Shown here in pieces: positions 1 through 8,479 of a stretch of 10,129 nt of DNA. The DNA comes from Thermoleophilaceae bacterium (lineage in GTDB: Bacteria; Actinomycetota; Thermoleophilia; Solirubrobacterales; Thermoleophilaceae). Position numbers and translations under genes: made by a program. The stretch is taken from contig JACCUC010000187.1 of the NCBI GenBank assembly GCA_013812065.1, positions 1 through 10,129 on the forward strand, given 5' to 3'. The stretch's first letter is position 1. Every line of letters starts with the position of its first letter. Below the pieces are notes generated by a model. The model searched no databases and was not told where the DNA came from. It saw only the letters and a program-made list of their open reading frames with translations.

Positions 1-1011
1 GCGCGCGACCTCGCGGATGCCGATCGAGCCCGCGGCGGCGCGCAGCCAGGTGGCGACGAACACGAGCAGGACGGCGCGCGTCCCCCGGCGAAGCCCCTCC
101 TCGAGGCCGAGGCCGCCCACGATCGAGAAGGTGAGCGAGCCACCGCCGATCAGCAGGGCCAGGACGAGACCGGCCGGAACAGCCTCGCGGTCCGGCCGTG
201 AGAGCGCCCAGGCGACCGCGAGCCACGCCGCCACCGCGGCGAGCAAGAACCACTCGGTGGTGGCCAGGAGCAGGCCAAAGGCGACGGCGGACGCCGCCGC
301 AACCGCGCGCGGGTCGAACCGTCGCTCGCCGGGCGAGCCGGCGCGCTCGACTGCCTCCTCGCGGTCGCCCGGGACCACGGTGTCCGGCCAGCGGCGCAGG
401 CCGCGCCGATAGAAGTGGACCTGGATCGCGCTGGCGAGCGCCGCCCAGGCAATGATGAACAGGCCGGTCAGCGCCAGCGCACCGGCCACACCGGGAGGGG
501 GAAGCGAGAGCGACCCGAGCAGCGCGTCGTAGGTGCCGGCGTAGGCGTCGAGCCCGCCGATCAGGACGAACACGAAGAACGCGGTCGCGAGCGTGTTGTG
601 GAGGATGCGGCCGGCCGCGCATGCGAGGAACTGGCCGAGCCGGCCGACCCCCCGCCGCTCGAGCGCGCCCATCATCGGTGCCGTCAGCGCCTGGGTGAGC
701 GGTCCGTTGACCCGGGCCGGGCCGAGGTAGGCGACGGTCTGGACCATCGCCGCGAGGCTCGCTCCGTAGCCGACCCGCGCGCCGAAGCGCTCGCCGGCGC
801 GCGCGAGCGATACGCCACCGGCAAGGGCGAGCACGAACGCCCCGGCGGGGCTCGCGCGTGCGGCCAGGAACGAGAGGGCGGACACGTGCGCGAGTCCCAC
901 CGGCCGGGAGACGTGACCATCGACCGAGGCCTTCGGCTCCGACCACGGGGCCTGCGCCGGGCGCGCGGTCGCGGCGGTCCTGGGCGCGTCGGGTCGGTCG
1001 ATCGAGCTCAT
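1..1011 (-). CDS. Unrecognised multi-pass membrane protein (partial, 3' end cut by window edge)
   Basis: An open frame of 337 codons runs from an ATG at 1011 to the left edge without a stop, so the C-terminus is missing. The start follows no clear ribosome-binding site; in-frame GTG codons at 900 and 885 are alternatives. The first 40 residues are polar and Pro/Ala-rich. Hydrophobic stretches then lie at roughly 43-70, 83-98, 138-156, 174-196, 235-270, 279-300 and 311-330, giving about seven or eight membrane helices. A charged loop at about 201-235 contains several Arg, Asp and Glu. I do not recognise the family. The last visible stretch, a Gly-Leu-Arg-Arg segment followed by a hydrophobic helix, is loosely like EcfT/CbiQ-type transporter membrane components, but too weakly to name it. 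It is divergent from ctaG. The coding strand is chosen because this frame gives coherent helices, whereas the opposite frames are Arg/Pro/Ala-rich and low in hydrophobic residues. Confidence 0.75.
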   Translation of the reverse strand, partial: MSSIDRPDAPRTAATARPAQAPWSEPKASVDGHVSRPVGLAHVSALSFLAARASPAGAFVLALAGGVSLARAGERFGARVGYGASLAAMVQTVAYLGPARVNGPLTQALTAPMMGALERRGVGRLGQFLACAAGRILHNTLATAFFVFVLIGGLDAYAGTYDALLGSLSLPPPGVAGALALTGLFIIAWAALASAIQVHFYRRGLRRWPDTVVPGDREEAVERAGSPGERRFDPRAVAAASAVAFGLLLATTEWFLLAAVAAWLAVAWALSRPDREAVPAGLVLALLIGGGSLTFSIVGGLGLEEGLRRGTRAVLLVFVATWLRAAAGSIGIREVAR

Positions 1012-1164
1012 GCGTTCGCGCCGCCGAGGCGCTTCGAGCCACGGTAGCGAGCGTACCGCGGCACGCGCGAAGGACTCGCCCGCGCGGGATCGGGAGGGCC
1101 GGCTCGCACCGCTCGGATGAGGGCCCCCGCGCCGCGCTCGTCCCGGCGTGGTACAACGGAGACC
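1012..1164. promoter_or_regulatory. Divergent intergenic region with a perfect 5-bp inverted repeat
   Basis: This 153-base gap separates the divergent membrane-protein gene and ctaG, so both promoters should lie here. The clearest structure is CGGTA-7-TACCG at 1042-1058, a perfect inverted repeat of a size that could be an operator half-site pair. A possible -10-like TACAAC lies at 1152-1157, just before the TTG start of ctaG, but I see no matching -35 element. The promoter assignment is inference and weak. Confidence 0.25.
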
Positions 1165-2055
1165 TTGACCGGCAGCGTCCTCGCCGCGACTCCCGGCGGC
1201 TTCGCCACCGAAGCGCTGCAGGTCGCCGTCCTCTCCCTCGTAGCGGTCGCCTACGCGAGACGCGCGGGCACGCTCAGACGCCGCGGCCGTGCGCCTTCCC
1301 CCTTTCGCCAGGCGTGGTTCTTCGGCGGCCTTCTGATCCTCGTCCTCGCGCTTGCCTCGCCGATCCATACGCTCGGCGAGGAGCGCCTCTTCTACGCGCA
1401 CATGGTCCAGCATCTGCTGATCGGCGACCTTGCGGCGCTCGCGATCGTGCTCGGCCTGAACGGGCCCCTCTTGCGCCCGGTCCTCGCCCTCCCGCTGCTT
1501 CGCCGCCTGCGCGTGCTCGCACATCCGCTCGTCGCTCTCCCGCTGTGGACGGTGAACCTCTTCGTCTGGCACCTGCCCGACCTCTACCAGGCGGCGCTCG
1601 CCGATGGCGCGGTGCACGCTCTCCAGCACGGCCTCTTCCTCACCACGGGCGCGCTCATGTGGGCCGCCGTCGTCGAGCCGCTTCCGGGGCCCGTCTGGTT
1701 CGGGACGGGCCCCAAGGCGCTCTACGTCCTCGTCGTACGGACGGCCGGCGCCGTGCTCGCGAGCGTGTTCATCTGGGCCGGAAGCCCGTTCTACCCGTGG
1801 TACGCCGCCGGCGAGGCGCGCTCCGGCATATCCCCGTTGACCGATCAGACGATCGGCGGCCTGATCATGTTCGTCGAGGGAAGCGTTGTGACGCTCGTCG
1901 CCTTTGGGTGGCTCTTCCTGAGCTGGCTCCGTGAGGCCGAGCTGCGCCAGAGGCTCGTGGACAGCGGGCACGACCCCCGGACGGCCGCGCGGGCGGCTCG
2001 CTACGGGCGCTCGGCGCTCGCTCGGTCCGGGGCGGACCCCCCGGACCGGACCTGA
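1165..2055 (+). CDS. ctaG: CtaG-family cytochrome c oxidase assembly factor (caa3_CtaG)
   Basis: This is a polytopic membrane protein of 296 residues from the TTG start, with about seven helices: near 14-33, 50-66, 80-98, 119-135, 150-170, 185-206 and 230-254. It matches the caa3_CtaG family, which is needed for maturation of caa3/aa3 oxidases and is thought to help with copper. Visible family signatures are HMVQH (His79, His83), VWHLPDLYQA (His136), HALQH (His151, His155) and the MFVEG motif before the last helix. The C-terminal tail is basic and cytoplasmic. I prefer the TTG at 1165, preceded by GGAG at 1158-1161, though the 3-base spacing is short. An in-frame ATG at 1117 would add 16 Arg/Pro-rich residues and has no visible ribosome-binding site. 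The gene is convergent with qcrB, so it is transcribed apart from the oxidase operon it presumably serves. The family call is firm; the start is uncertain. Confidence 0.9.
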   Translation: MTGSVLAATPGGFATEALQVAVLSLVAVAYARRAGTLRRRGRAPSPFRQAWFFGGLLILVLALASPIHTLGEERLFYAHMVQHLLIGDLAALAIVLGLNGPLLRPVLALPLLRRLRVLAHPLVALPLWTVNLFVWHLPDLYQAALADGAVHALQHGLFLTTGALMWAAVVEPLPGPVWFGTGPKALYVLVVRTAGAVLASVFIWAGSPFYPWYAAGEARSGISPLTDQTIGGLIMFVEGSVVTLVAFGWLFLSWLREAELRQRLVDSGHDPRTAARAARYGRSALARSGADPPDRT

Positions 2056-2085
2056 GGCCGGTCCACCCGCCAGCTCCGCTGGACC
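2043..2085. terminator. Candidate bidirectional terminator between ctaG and qcrB
   Basis: Two overlapping inverted repeats sit where the convergent genes meet. GGACCGG (2043-2049) pairs with CCGGTCC (2058-2064) around an 8-base loop that contains the ctaG stop codon. GGTCCA (2060-2065) pairs with TGGACC (2080-2085), with an inner CCAGC/GCTGG stem (2070-2074 with 2078-2082, loop of 3). They share bases, so only one can form at a time. There is no T-tract, which is common in high-GC genomes but means the terminator call is inferred from structure and position. Confidence 0.4.
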
Positions 2086-2097
2086 AGCCGCCCCGCG

Positions 2098-3486
2098 CTA
2101 CGCCGGCGCCGGCTCCTTCTCCCTCTCGGCTTCCTGCGCCTCCTCCTCGGCCTCCTCTTCGGCGCGCTCCTTATCCACCCCGATCTCCTCGCCTCGCTTG
2201 AGCTCGCGGCAGATCCGTCGGGTCACGAAGAAGGCGACGATCGGCGCGACGATCACCGCCCCCCGGAAGAACACGACCTGCGACTCGTAGTCGAGCCCGA
2301 AGAAGACGGTGGCGCGGTCGGCCGAGCCGGCGAGGAAGATGAGGGCGACCCAGGTGAAGAAGGCAAAGCCGAACGCCGTCCGGCCCGGGACGTCACGGGG
2401 GCGGTCGAGGATGTTGTGGAAGCCGCGAACGCCGCCGAAGCGCCGCTCGAGCCACGGCCAGGCGCCGAGGACGGCCATCACGACCAACGGGAAGAGCGCC
2501 CCGCCCCAGAAGGGATTGGGAATGAGCGTGTAGTCGCCGATCGTCACGTCGAAGCCGGGCACGAGGCGCAGCGAGCCGATCAGCCAGCCGAGGTACCAGT
2601 CGGGCTGGGCACCGTTCGTTCCCTGCGACACCTCGAAGGGCCCCCACTGCCAGATCGGGTTGATCTGAACGAGCCCACCGAGCAGGAAGAGGACTGCCAC
2701 GGTCGCGAACATCAGGGCGAGCGAGCGCGGCACCTGGGCCGGGAAGGCCGGCATCCCGACGAGCTTGCGCTCGGTCGCGCGCTTCGTGGCCTTGAACTGG
2801 GCGTGATGGCGTGAGGCGACGAGCGCGAGGTGGCCGGCCATGAGCGTCCCGATGAGGATCGGCAGCAGAAAGACGTGCGCGACGTACATGCGCGACTCGA
2901 AGGCGGGATCGCCCGGGAACGGACCTCCCCAAAGGCCGAGCGTGAGGTTGGCGCCGACGACCGGGAGCGAGAGGGCCACCCCGTAGCCGATCGCGAGGCC
3001 GATGCCCGACAGCAGGTCATCGATCATCGAGTAGCCGAGGTAGCCCTCGAGCAGCGTCGCGAAGAGCATGAGCAGGCCGATCACCCAGGTGATCTCGCGC
3101 GGCTTGCGAAACGCCCCGGTGAAGAAGACGCGCAGTAGGTGCATCAGGATCGCTGCCACGAAGATGTTGGACGCCCAGTGGTGGGTCTGGCGCATGAGTA
3201 GGCCCGAGGGGATGTCGAACGAGAGCTCCACGGCGGAGCGGTAGGCCTCGCTCATAGCCAGGCCCTGCAGGGGCTTGTAGCTGCCGGTGTAGGTCGTCTC
3301 GGCGAGGCTCGGCTCGAAGAAGAGCGTGAGGTAGACGCCGGTCGCGACGAGCACGATGAACGCATACATCGCGATCTCGCCGAGCAGGAACGACCAGTGG
3401 TCGGGGAAGATGTACCGCAGGCTCTTGCGCAGGAACGGCACGGCGCCCGTGCGCGAGTCGAGGAAGTTGACGGTCCGGCGGATCAA
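2098..3486 (-). CDS. qcrB: Cytochrome b subunit of the bc1 complex (QcrB)
   Basis: This is the quinol-oxidising membrane subunit of the menaquinol:cytochrome c reductase, 462 residues. The haem b ligands are visible: His102 and His116 in one helix, and His204 and His219 in another, with the 14-residue gap between the second pair seen in b6-type proteins. An FTGAFRKPRE segment follows the first pair (122-131), typical of b6/actinobacterial QcrB. The Qo-site motif is PDWY (295-298), the actinobacterial form of PEWY. About eight or nine helices are spread between 33 and 422, followed by a Glu/Ala-rich cytoplasmic tail (about 430-462). The chosen start is a TTG at 3486 that overlaps the qcrA stop as TTGA, with GGAGGAG 5 bases upstream. 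An ATG at 3516 would add 10 residues but lies inside qcrA. It is the last gene of the operon. Confidence 0.96.
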   Translation of the reverse strand: MIRRTVNFLDSRTGAVPFLRKSLRYIFPDHWSFLLGEIAMYAFIVLVATGVYLTLFFEPSLAETTYTGSYKPLQGLAMSEAYRSAVELSFDIPSGLLMRQTHHWASNIFVAAILMHLLRVFFTGAFRKPREITWVIGLLMLFATLLEGYLGYSMIDDLLSGIGLAIGYGVALSLPVVGANLTLGLWGGPFPGDPAFESRMYVAHVFLLPILIGTLMAGHLALVASRHHAQFKATKRATERKLVGMPAFPAQVPRSLALMFATVAVLFLLGGLVQINPIWQWGPFEVSQGTNGAQPDWYLGWLIGSLRLVPGFDVTIGDYTLIPNPFWGGALFPLVVMAVLGAWPWLERRFGGVRGFHNILDRPRDVPGRTAFGFAFFTWVALIFLAGSADRATVFFGLDYESQVVFFRGAVIVAPIVAFFVTRRICRELKRGEEIGVDKERAEEEAEEEAQEAEREKEPAPA

Positions 3487-4424
3487 TGCGGCTCCTCCAT
3501 CTCGATGCCCCACCAAGAGGGGCCGATCGCATCCGAGAAGTTACCGCCGGCGCGGATCTCGCGGCCCGCGTCCACGGTCAGCGGGAGCTGAGGCAGCGGT
3601 CGGCCGGCGGGTCCGAAGAGGACCTCTCCGCCCTTCGCCGGGTCGAAGGTCGAGTAGTGGCACGGGCACACGAGCGCCGGACCGGGCTGGGTGGGACCGT
3701 AGGTCGGCTTCTGATAGATCGCGACCGTGCAGGCGGCGTGGGGGCAGATTTTCGAGAAGGCGAGGATGCCCTCGGGCGCCCAGCCCGCTCGCTCGGGAGG
3801 CAGCCTGAGCGCCGCCGGATCGACGCGCACGACGACGAGCGAGGCACCGAGGTTGCGGTCGGAGGAGCCCTCCGGGAACGCGGTGTAGAAGGTCTCCTGC
3901 TCGATCTCCTCCGCCTTGTAGGGCTTGCCCTTGTCGTCGACGAGGCGGCGACCCGGACGCCACGGCGTGCGGTAGAGGGGAGCGACGTCGATCCACGGGC
4001 CCATCGAGAGCGCCGGCGTCAGCGCGGCAAGGCCGATCGCGCCGCCCGCGGTTCCCCCGGCGCCCACGAGCAGCCGCTTGCGGGTTATCCCGCTCGTGCT
4101 CTCCTCCATGACCTTCGCCACCTCCTCCTGCTCCATGGGAGCGGCGGCCTCGGGATAGTCCTCGGCGACCTCCTCGGAAGGCAGCACGCGCTCGCCGAAG
4201 AGCAAGAGCGCCGCCGCCACAAAGGCGAACGACGCCGCGAGCGTTATCCCCAGCAGCTCGTGCTGGGTGGAGAACTTCTCGAGCGAGTAGACGACGATGA
4301 ACGCGATGGCGCTGACCGCTGCGGCGACCAGGAGGGCAGCGACGGCGAGCTCCGAGCGGGGGCTCTGCGGGCCGGGGGCGACGATGTCGTGCGAGTCGTG
4401 CTCGCCGTCGGGGCTCGTCGTCAC
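3483..4424 (-). CDS. qcrA: Rieske iron-sulfur subunit of the bc1 complex (QcrA)
   Basis: The Rieske subunit passes electrons from menaquinol to the cytochrome c of QcrC. It has 313 residues from a GTG at 4424, which overlaps the qcrC stop as GTGA and has AAGGAGG 8 bases upstream. The layout is the actinobacterial three-helix type: helices at about 25-47 and 57-76, a charged cytoplasmic loop, an Arg-Lys-Arg stretch (115-117) and a third helix at about 118-139, then the extracytoplasmic 2Fe-2S domain. Cluster box I is CPHAAC (227-232) and box II is CPCH (253-256). By homology, Cys227, His229, Cys253 and His256 bind the cluster, and Cys232-Cys255 form the disulfide. Box I differs from the common CTHLGC: the Leu that normally covers the cluster is Ala230. 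The sequence could be extended upstream in frame through qcrC, but that extension is Arg/Pro-rich and is an artefact. Confidence 0.95.
   Translation of the reverse strand: MTTSPDGEHDSHDIVAPGPQSPRSELAVAALLVAAAVSAIAFIVVYSLEKFSTQHELLGITLAASFAFVAAALLLFGERVLPSEEVAEDYPEAAAPMEQEEVAKVMEESTSGITRKRLLVGAGGTAGGAIGLAALTPALSMGPWIDVAPLYRTPWRPGRRLVDDKGKPYKAEEIEQETFYTAFPEGSSDRNLGASLVVVRVDPAALRLPPERAGWAPEGILAFSKICPHAACTVAIYQKPTYGPTQPGPALVCPCHYSTFDPAKGGEVLFGPAGRPLPQLPLTVDAGREIRAGGNFSDAIGPSWWGIEMEEPH
3492..3498 (-). promoter_or_regulatory. Ribosome-binding site of qcrB (decides the TTG start)
   Basis: GGAGGAG on the minus strand lies 5 bases before the TTG at 3486. It is a strong Shine-Dalgarno match and sits inside the last codons of qcrA. 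It supports TTG over the upstream ATG as the qcrB start and suggests translational coupling to qcrA. Confidence 0.75.
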
Positions 4425-5215
4425 GCGCGCAACCTCCTTCCGATCATCAGGCAGACCAGGACTAACACTACGGCGGCGAAGTACCAGGTGACCATTCCCT
4501 CGGTGATGGGACCCAGGTGGCCGATGCCCCAGCCGCCCTCGTCGACAGGCTCCTTGGCCGCGAGCTCGGCGTAGGCGATGATCGAGTCGAGCTCCTCGTC
4601 GCTGATCTGGCGCTCCGAGAACCTGGGCATGAGATACGGCCCGATGCGGACCGACTGGGCAATCTGGACGGCCGAAGCGTCCGTGAGCGGCGGAACGCGC
4701 GCGCCCGTGGTTACCCCGCCCTGGGCCGCTACCTGGTGGCAGCCGGCGCAGTTCTCCGTGAAGAGCTCGTAGCCCTCCGCGAGGTTGCCTCGCTCCGGGT
4801 GCGGCTTGGGTATGGGAGGCCCGGGGGGCGGCAGCGAGGACACATAGTCGACGAGCGCCCGGATCTCGAGGTCGCTGAAGAGGGGCCGGCGCCGCACGGG
4901 CTGCTCGTCGGGCTCCGAGATCGGCATGTAGCCCGTGCGCAGGTAGAAGTCGACCGAGCGAGCGCCCACGCCGCGCAGCGAGGGACCCTGACCCTCGATG
5001 CCCTCGGTCGTCTTGCGAGGAGTTCGCTGGCCGCTCCCGTCGATGCCGTGACAGGCCGAGCAGTTGCCCGCGTAGAGCTGCGAGCCGAGCTCGCGCGGCG
5101 GCAGCTTGGTTTCGCCGGAGGGGCGGACGACGCCGTTCTTCGGCTGCGCGTAGGCCGCGCCCGCGAGCACCAGGGCACTCAGGACGGCGGCGAGGATCAG
5201 GCGGCGCAGCGACAC
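4421..5215 (-). CDS. qcrC: Di-haem cytochrome c subunit of the bc1 complex (QcrC)
   Basis: This 264-residue protein replaces cytochrome c1 in the actinobacterial bc1 complex and relays electrons directly towards the oxidase. It has an N-terminal signal or anchor helix (about 4-22, ending Ala-Tyr-Ala-Gln). Two cytochrome c domains carry CSACH (52-56) and CAGCH (156-160), with likely axial methionines Met97 and Met196. A Pro-rich linker (129-140) joins them. A conserved GGWGIGHLGPITEG segment (227-240) leads into a C-terminal helix (about 242-258) and a short Arg-rich cytoplasmic end, exactly the layout of known QcrC. The start is GTG at 5215, 3 bases after the stop of the preceding cytochrome gene, with no strong ribosome-binding site. 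The stop overlaps the qcrA start (GTGA). Confidence 0.95.
   Translation of the reverse strand: MSLRRLILAAVLSALVLAGAAYAQPKNGVVRPSGETKLPPRELGSQLYAGNCSACHGIDGSGQRTPRKTTEGIEGQGPSLRGVGARSVDFYLRTGYMPISEPDEQPVRRRPLFSDLEIRALVDYVSSLPPPGPPIPKPHPERGNLAEGYELFTENCAGCHQVAAQGGVTTGARVPPLTDASAVQIAQSVRIGPYLMPRFSERQISDEELDSIIAYAELAAKEPVDEGGWGIGHLGPITEGMVTWYFAAVVLVLVCLMIGRRLRA
4433..4439 (-). promoter_or_regulatory. Ribosome-binding site of qcrA
   Basis: AAGGAGG on the minus strand lies 8 bases before the GTG at 4424, a near-ideal spacing, within the end of qcrC. It fixes the start of qcrA, whose open frame otherwise continues upstream for more than 370 codons. Confidence 0.8.
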
Positions 5216-5218
5216 GGC

Positions 5219-5590
5219 CTACTGGGTGTAGAGGTAGTTGGCGATGTCGCGGGCCTGCTCTGGTGTCAGGCCGAGGTTCGGCATGACGGTCGTCGGGTCG
5301 ATCGCCTGCGGGTTGAGGAGCCAGCGCACGACCTCGTCGGGGTTGTTCGGCAGCCGGCCCGCAATCCGGGGGTTTGCCTGGAACTTCTCGAGCGACGGCC
5401 CGACGTCGCCGTTCGCGCGCTCGACGCCGCCGATCCGGTGGCACGAGCCGCACCCGTTCTTGACGATGAGGTCGTGGCCCCGCTCGGCACTCGCCTTCGT
5501 CGCGGGGTCGGAACCGCCTCCACAGCCGCCGAGCAGCCCAGCCCCCGCGAGGCATGCTGCCACGACCGCCGCTTGCCCGAGCCCCCTCAT
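5219..5590 (-). CDS. Mono-haem cytochrome c lipoprotein
   Basis: A 123-residue, class I-like c-type cytochrome. The first 23 residues form a lipoprotein signal ending in a LLGGC lipobox (Cys23), so it should be tethered to the outer face of the membrane by lipid. The haem-binding motif is CGSCH (47-51) and the likely axial ligand is Met103, followed by the LTPEQARDIANYLY helix typical of the end of such domains. The start is ATG at 5590, overlapping the stop of the upstream small membrane protein as ATGA. It lies between the oxidase subunits and the bc1 subunits. An electron carrier between the two complexes is therefore the obvious guess, yet QcrC and CoxB already carry their own c haems, so its role may be structural, a side entry point, or redundant. 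The cytochrome call is firm; the specific role is inference. Confidence 0.92.
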   Translation of the reverse strand: MRGLGQAAVVAACLAGAGLLGGCGGGSDPATKASAERGHDLIVKNGCGSCHRIGGVERANGDVGPSLEKFQANPRIAGRLPNNPDEVVRWLLNPQAIDPTTVMPNLGLTPEQARDIANYLYTQ

Positions 5591-5952
5591 GACTGGACGC
5601 ACTCCGGGAAGGCGACGACGGTGATCCCGCTCATGAGGACGATCGAGAGAAAGAGCGGCGAGACGACGATCCCGACGATCGCGAGGAAGCGCACCCTCGC
5701 CTCCGGAAGGTCGGTGCCGGCGTCCTTGGTGGCCCGATAGGCCATGAACGCCGCGGCCCCGGAGAGGGCTGCGACGATGACGGCCACCGCCGTCGCGGCG
5801 ACCGTCCAGCCGTCGACCGGCACCCCCCACTGGCTACCCGCCTGATTGCAGGCCGCCTCGATCAGGGTTATTCCGACCACGTGCTGGACGGTCCACGCGA
5901 GCGGCGCGCCGAGCAGCCCGAACCACATGAATAAGGACAGGCGGCGGGTCAC
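5587..5952 (-). CDS. Unrecognised small membrane protein in the oxidase operon, possible subunit IV analogue
   Basis: A 121-residue protein starting at a GTG (5952) that overlaps the coxC stop as GTGA; its own stop overlaps the next ATG as ATGA. There is no ribosome-binding site, so translation probably depends on coupling to coxC. Three helices are predicted at about 7-31, 50-72 and 88-117. The basic N-terminus (Thr-Arg-Arg) and the Arg/Lys-containing loop at 73-88 suggest an N-in, C-out arrangement. This puts Cys35 and Cys118 both on the outer side, where they could form a disulfide. Trp20 and His24 in the first helix look like candidate conserved positions. I cannot assign a family. Its place between coxC and the cytochrome genes suggests an accessory subunit of complex IV or of a bc1-oxidase supercomplex. 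The gene itself is well supported by its coupling and helix pattern. Confidence 0.85.
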   Translation of the reverse strand: MTRRLSLFMWFGLLGAPLAWTVQHVVGITLIEAACNQAGSQWGVPVDGWTVAATAVAVIVAALSGAAAFMAYRATKDAGTDLPEARVRFLAIVGIVVSPLFLSIVLMSGITVVAFPECVQS

Positions 5953-6568
5953 AGCGACGGAAAGAGCTGGGTGAGCACGACCGGTATCCCGATCAGGTTG
6001 ACGAAGTACAGGTACAAGGCCACGACCTGGACGCCGATCAGCCGGTAGTTCGTGAGCCCTCCCCGGGTGATACGGACGACCAGGAAGGCGATCAGGAGCA
6101 TGCCCACGACCACGTGCGCGCCGTGCGCGGCGACGAGCGTGAAGTAGATCGAGGTGTAGGCGTTCTCGGTCGGGGCGAACTTGTTGTAGTCCTCGATGAA
6201 GAGCCCGATCTGGCCCGCGAGGTAGAAGCACTGCACCGCGAGGGCCAGGGCCAGCCACGCCCACGCCGCCCGGGTCCTGCCGAGGCGCGCGCCGCGGGAG
6301 CCGAGGAAGATCGGCACGCTCGTCGCCACGAGCACCGCGGCGAGTAGAAGCGGCCCCTCCGGAGGCGTCGGCTCGATCCCCGGCGGCGGCCACTCGACGA
6401 CCTGGAAGCGCAGGTAGAAGTAGGACGACATCAGCGTCCCGAAGAACGCGGCCTCGGTGGCGATCAGGAGCGCCATCCCCCACCAGCCACTCGGGCGCGA
6501 CCTCCGCCGCTGAGCGGTGAGCGCCGCCGCGGCGGCGTCCGTCGCGTCCATGCTTCGGGTGACGTCGT

Positions 6569-6572
<4 letters not shown>
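5949..6572 (-). CDS. coxC: Cytochrome c oxidase subunit III
   Basis: Subunit III (207 residues) carries no metal; in this family it stabilises subunit I and supports proton uptake. Five helices are visible at about 30-52, 74-92, 103-124, 143-167 and 179-200, the short bacterial form lacking the first two helices of the seven-helix type. Signatures are ATEAAFFG with the conserved Glu in the first helix (about residue 40) and AAHGAHVVVG in the fourth. The chosen start is a GTG at 6572 that overlaps the coxA stop as GTGA and has AAGGAG 11 bases upstream. An internal ATG at 6551 would shorten the protein by 7 residues and lacks a ribosome-binding site. The upstream ATG at 6713 lies inside coxA and is not credible. 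Confidence 0.93.
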
Positions 6573-8476
<1,904 letters not shown>

Positions 8477-8479
8477 GGG

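Noticed and set aside
17..1047. Plus-strand frames at 17-412 and 415-1047
   Set aside because: They are Arg/Pro/Ala-rich and polar, while the minus-strand frame across the same bases gives coherent membrane helices for 337 codons.
858..1934. A 358-codon plus-strand frame overlapping ctaG
   Set aside because: It is out of frame with ctaG and Arg/Pro-rich, while the ctaG frame shows the His motifs and helices of the family.
3486..4574. A 362-codon open frame on the plus strand
   Set aside because: It is antisense to qcrA, which carries both Rieske boxes, and shows no motif of its own.
4425..5555. Upstream in-frame extension of qcrA, giving 690 residues
   Set aside because: The extension overlaps qcrC and the cytochrome gene in another frame and is Arg-rich. 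The GTG at 4424 has an excellent ribosome-binding site.
4517..5740. A 407-codon open frame on the plus strand
   Set aside because: It is antisense to qcrC, the mono-haem cytochrome and part of the small membrane protein, and has low-complexity composition with no recognisable motif.
5953..6483. Upstream in-frame extension of the small membrane protein
   Set aside because: The extra residues are Arg/Ala-rich and out of frame within coxC. The GTG at 5952 gives a clean GTGA overlap and a normal N-terminus.
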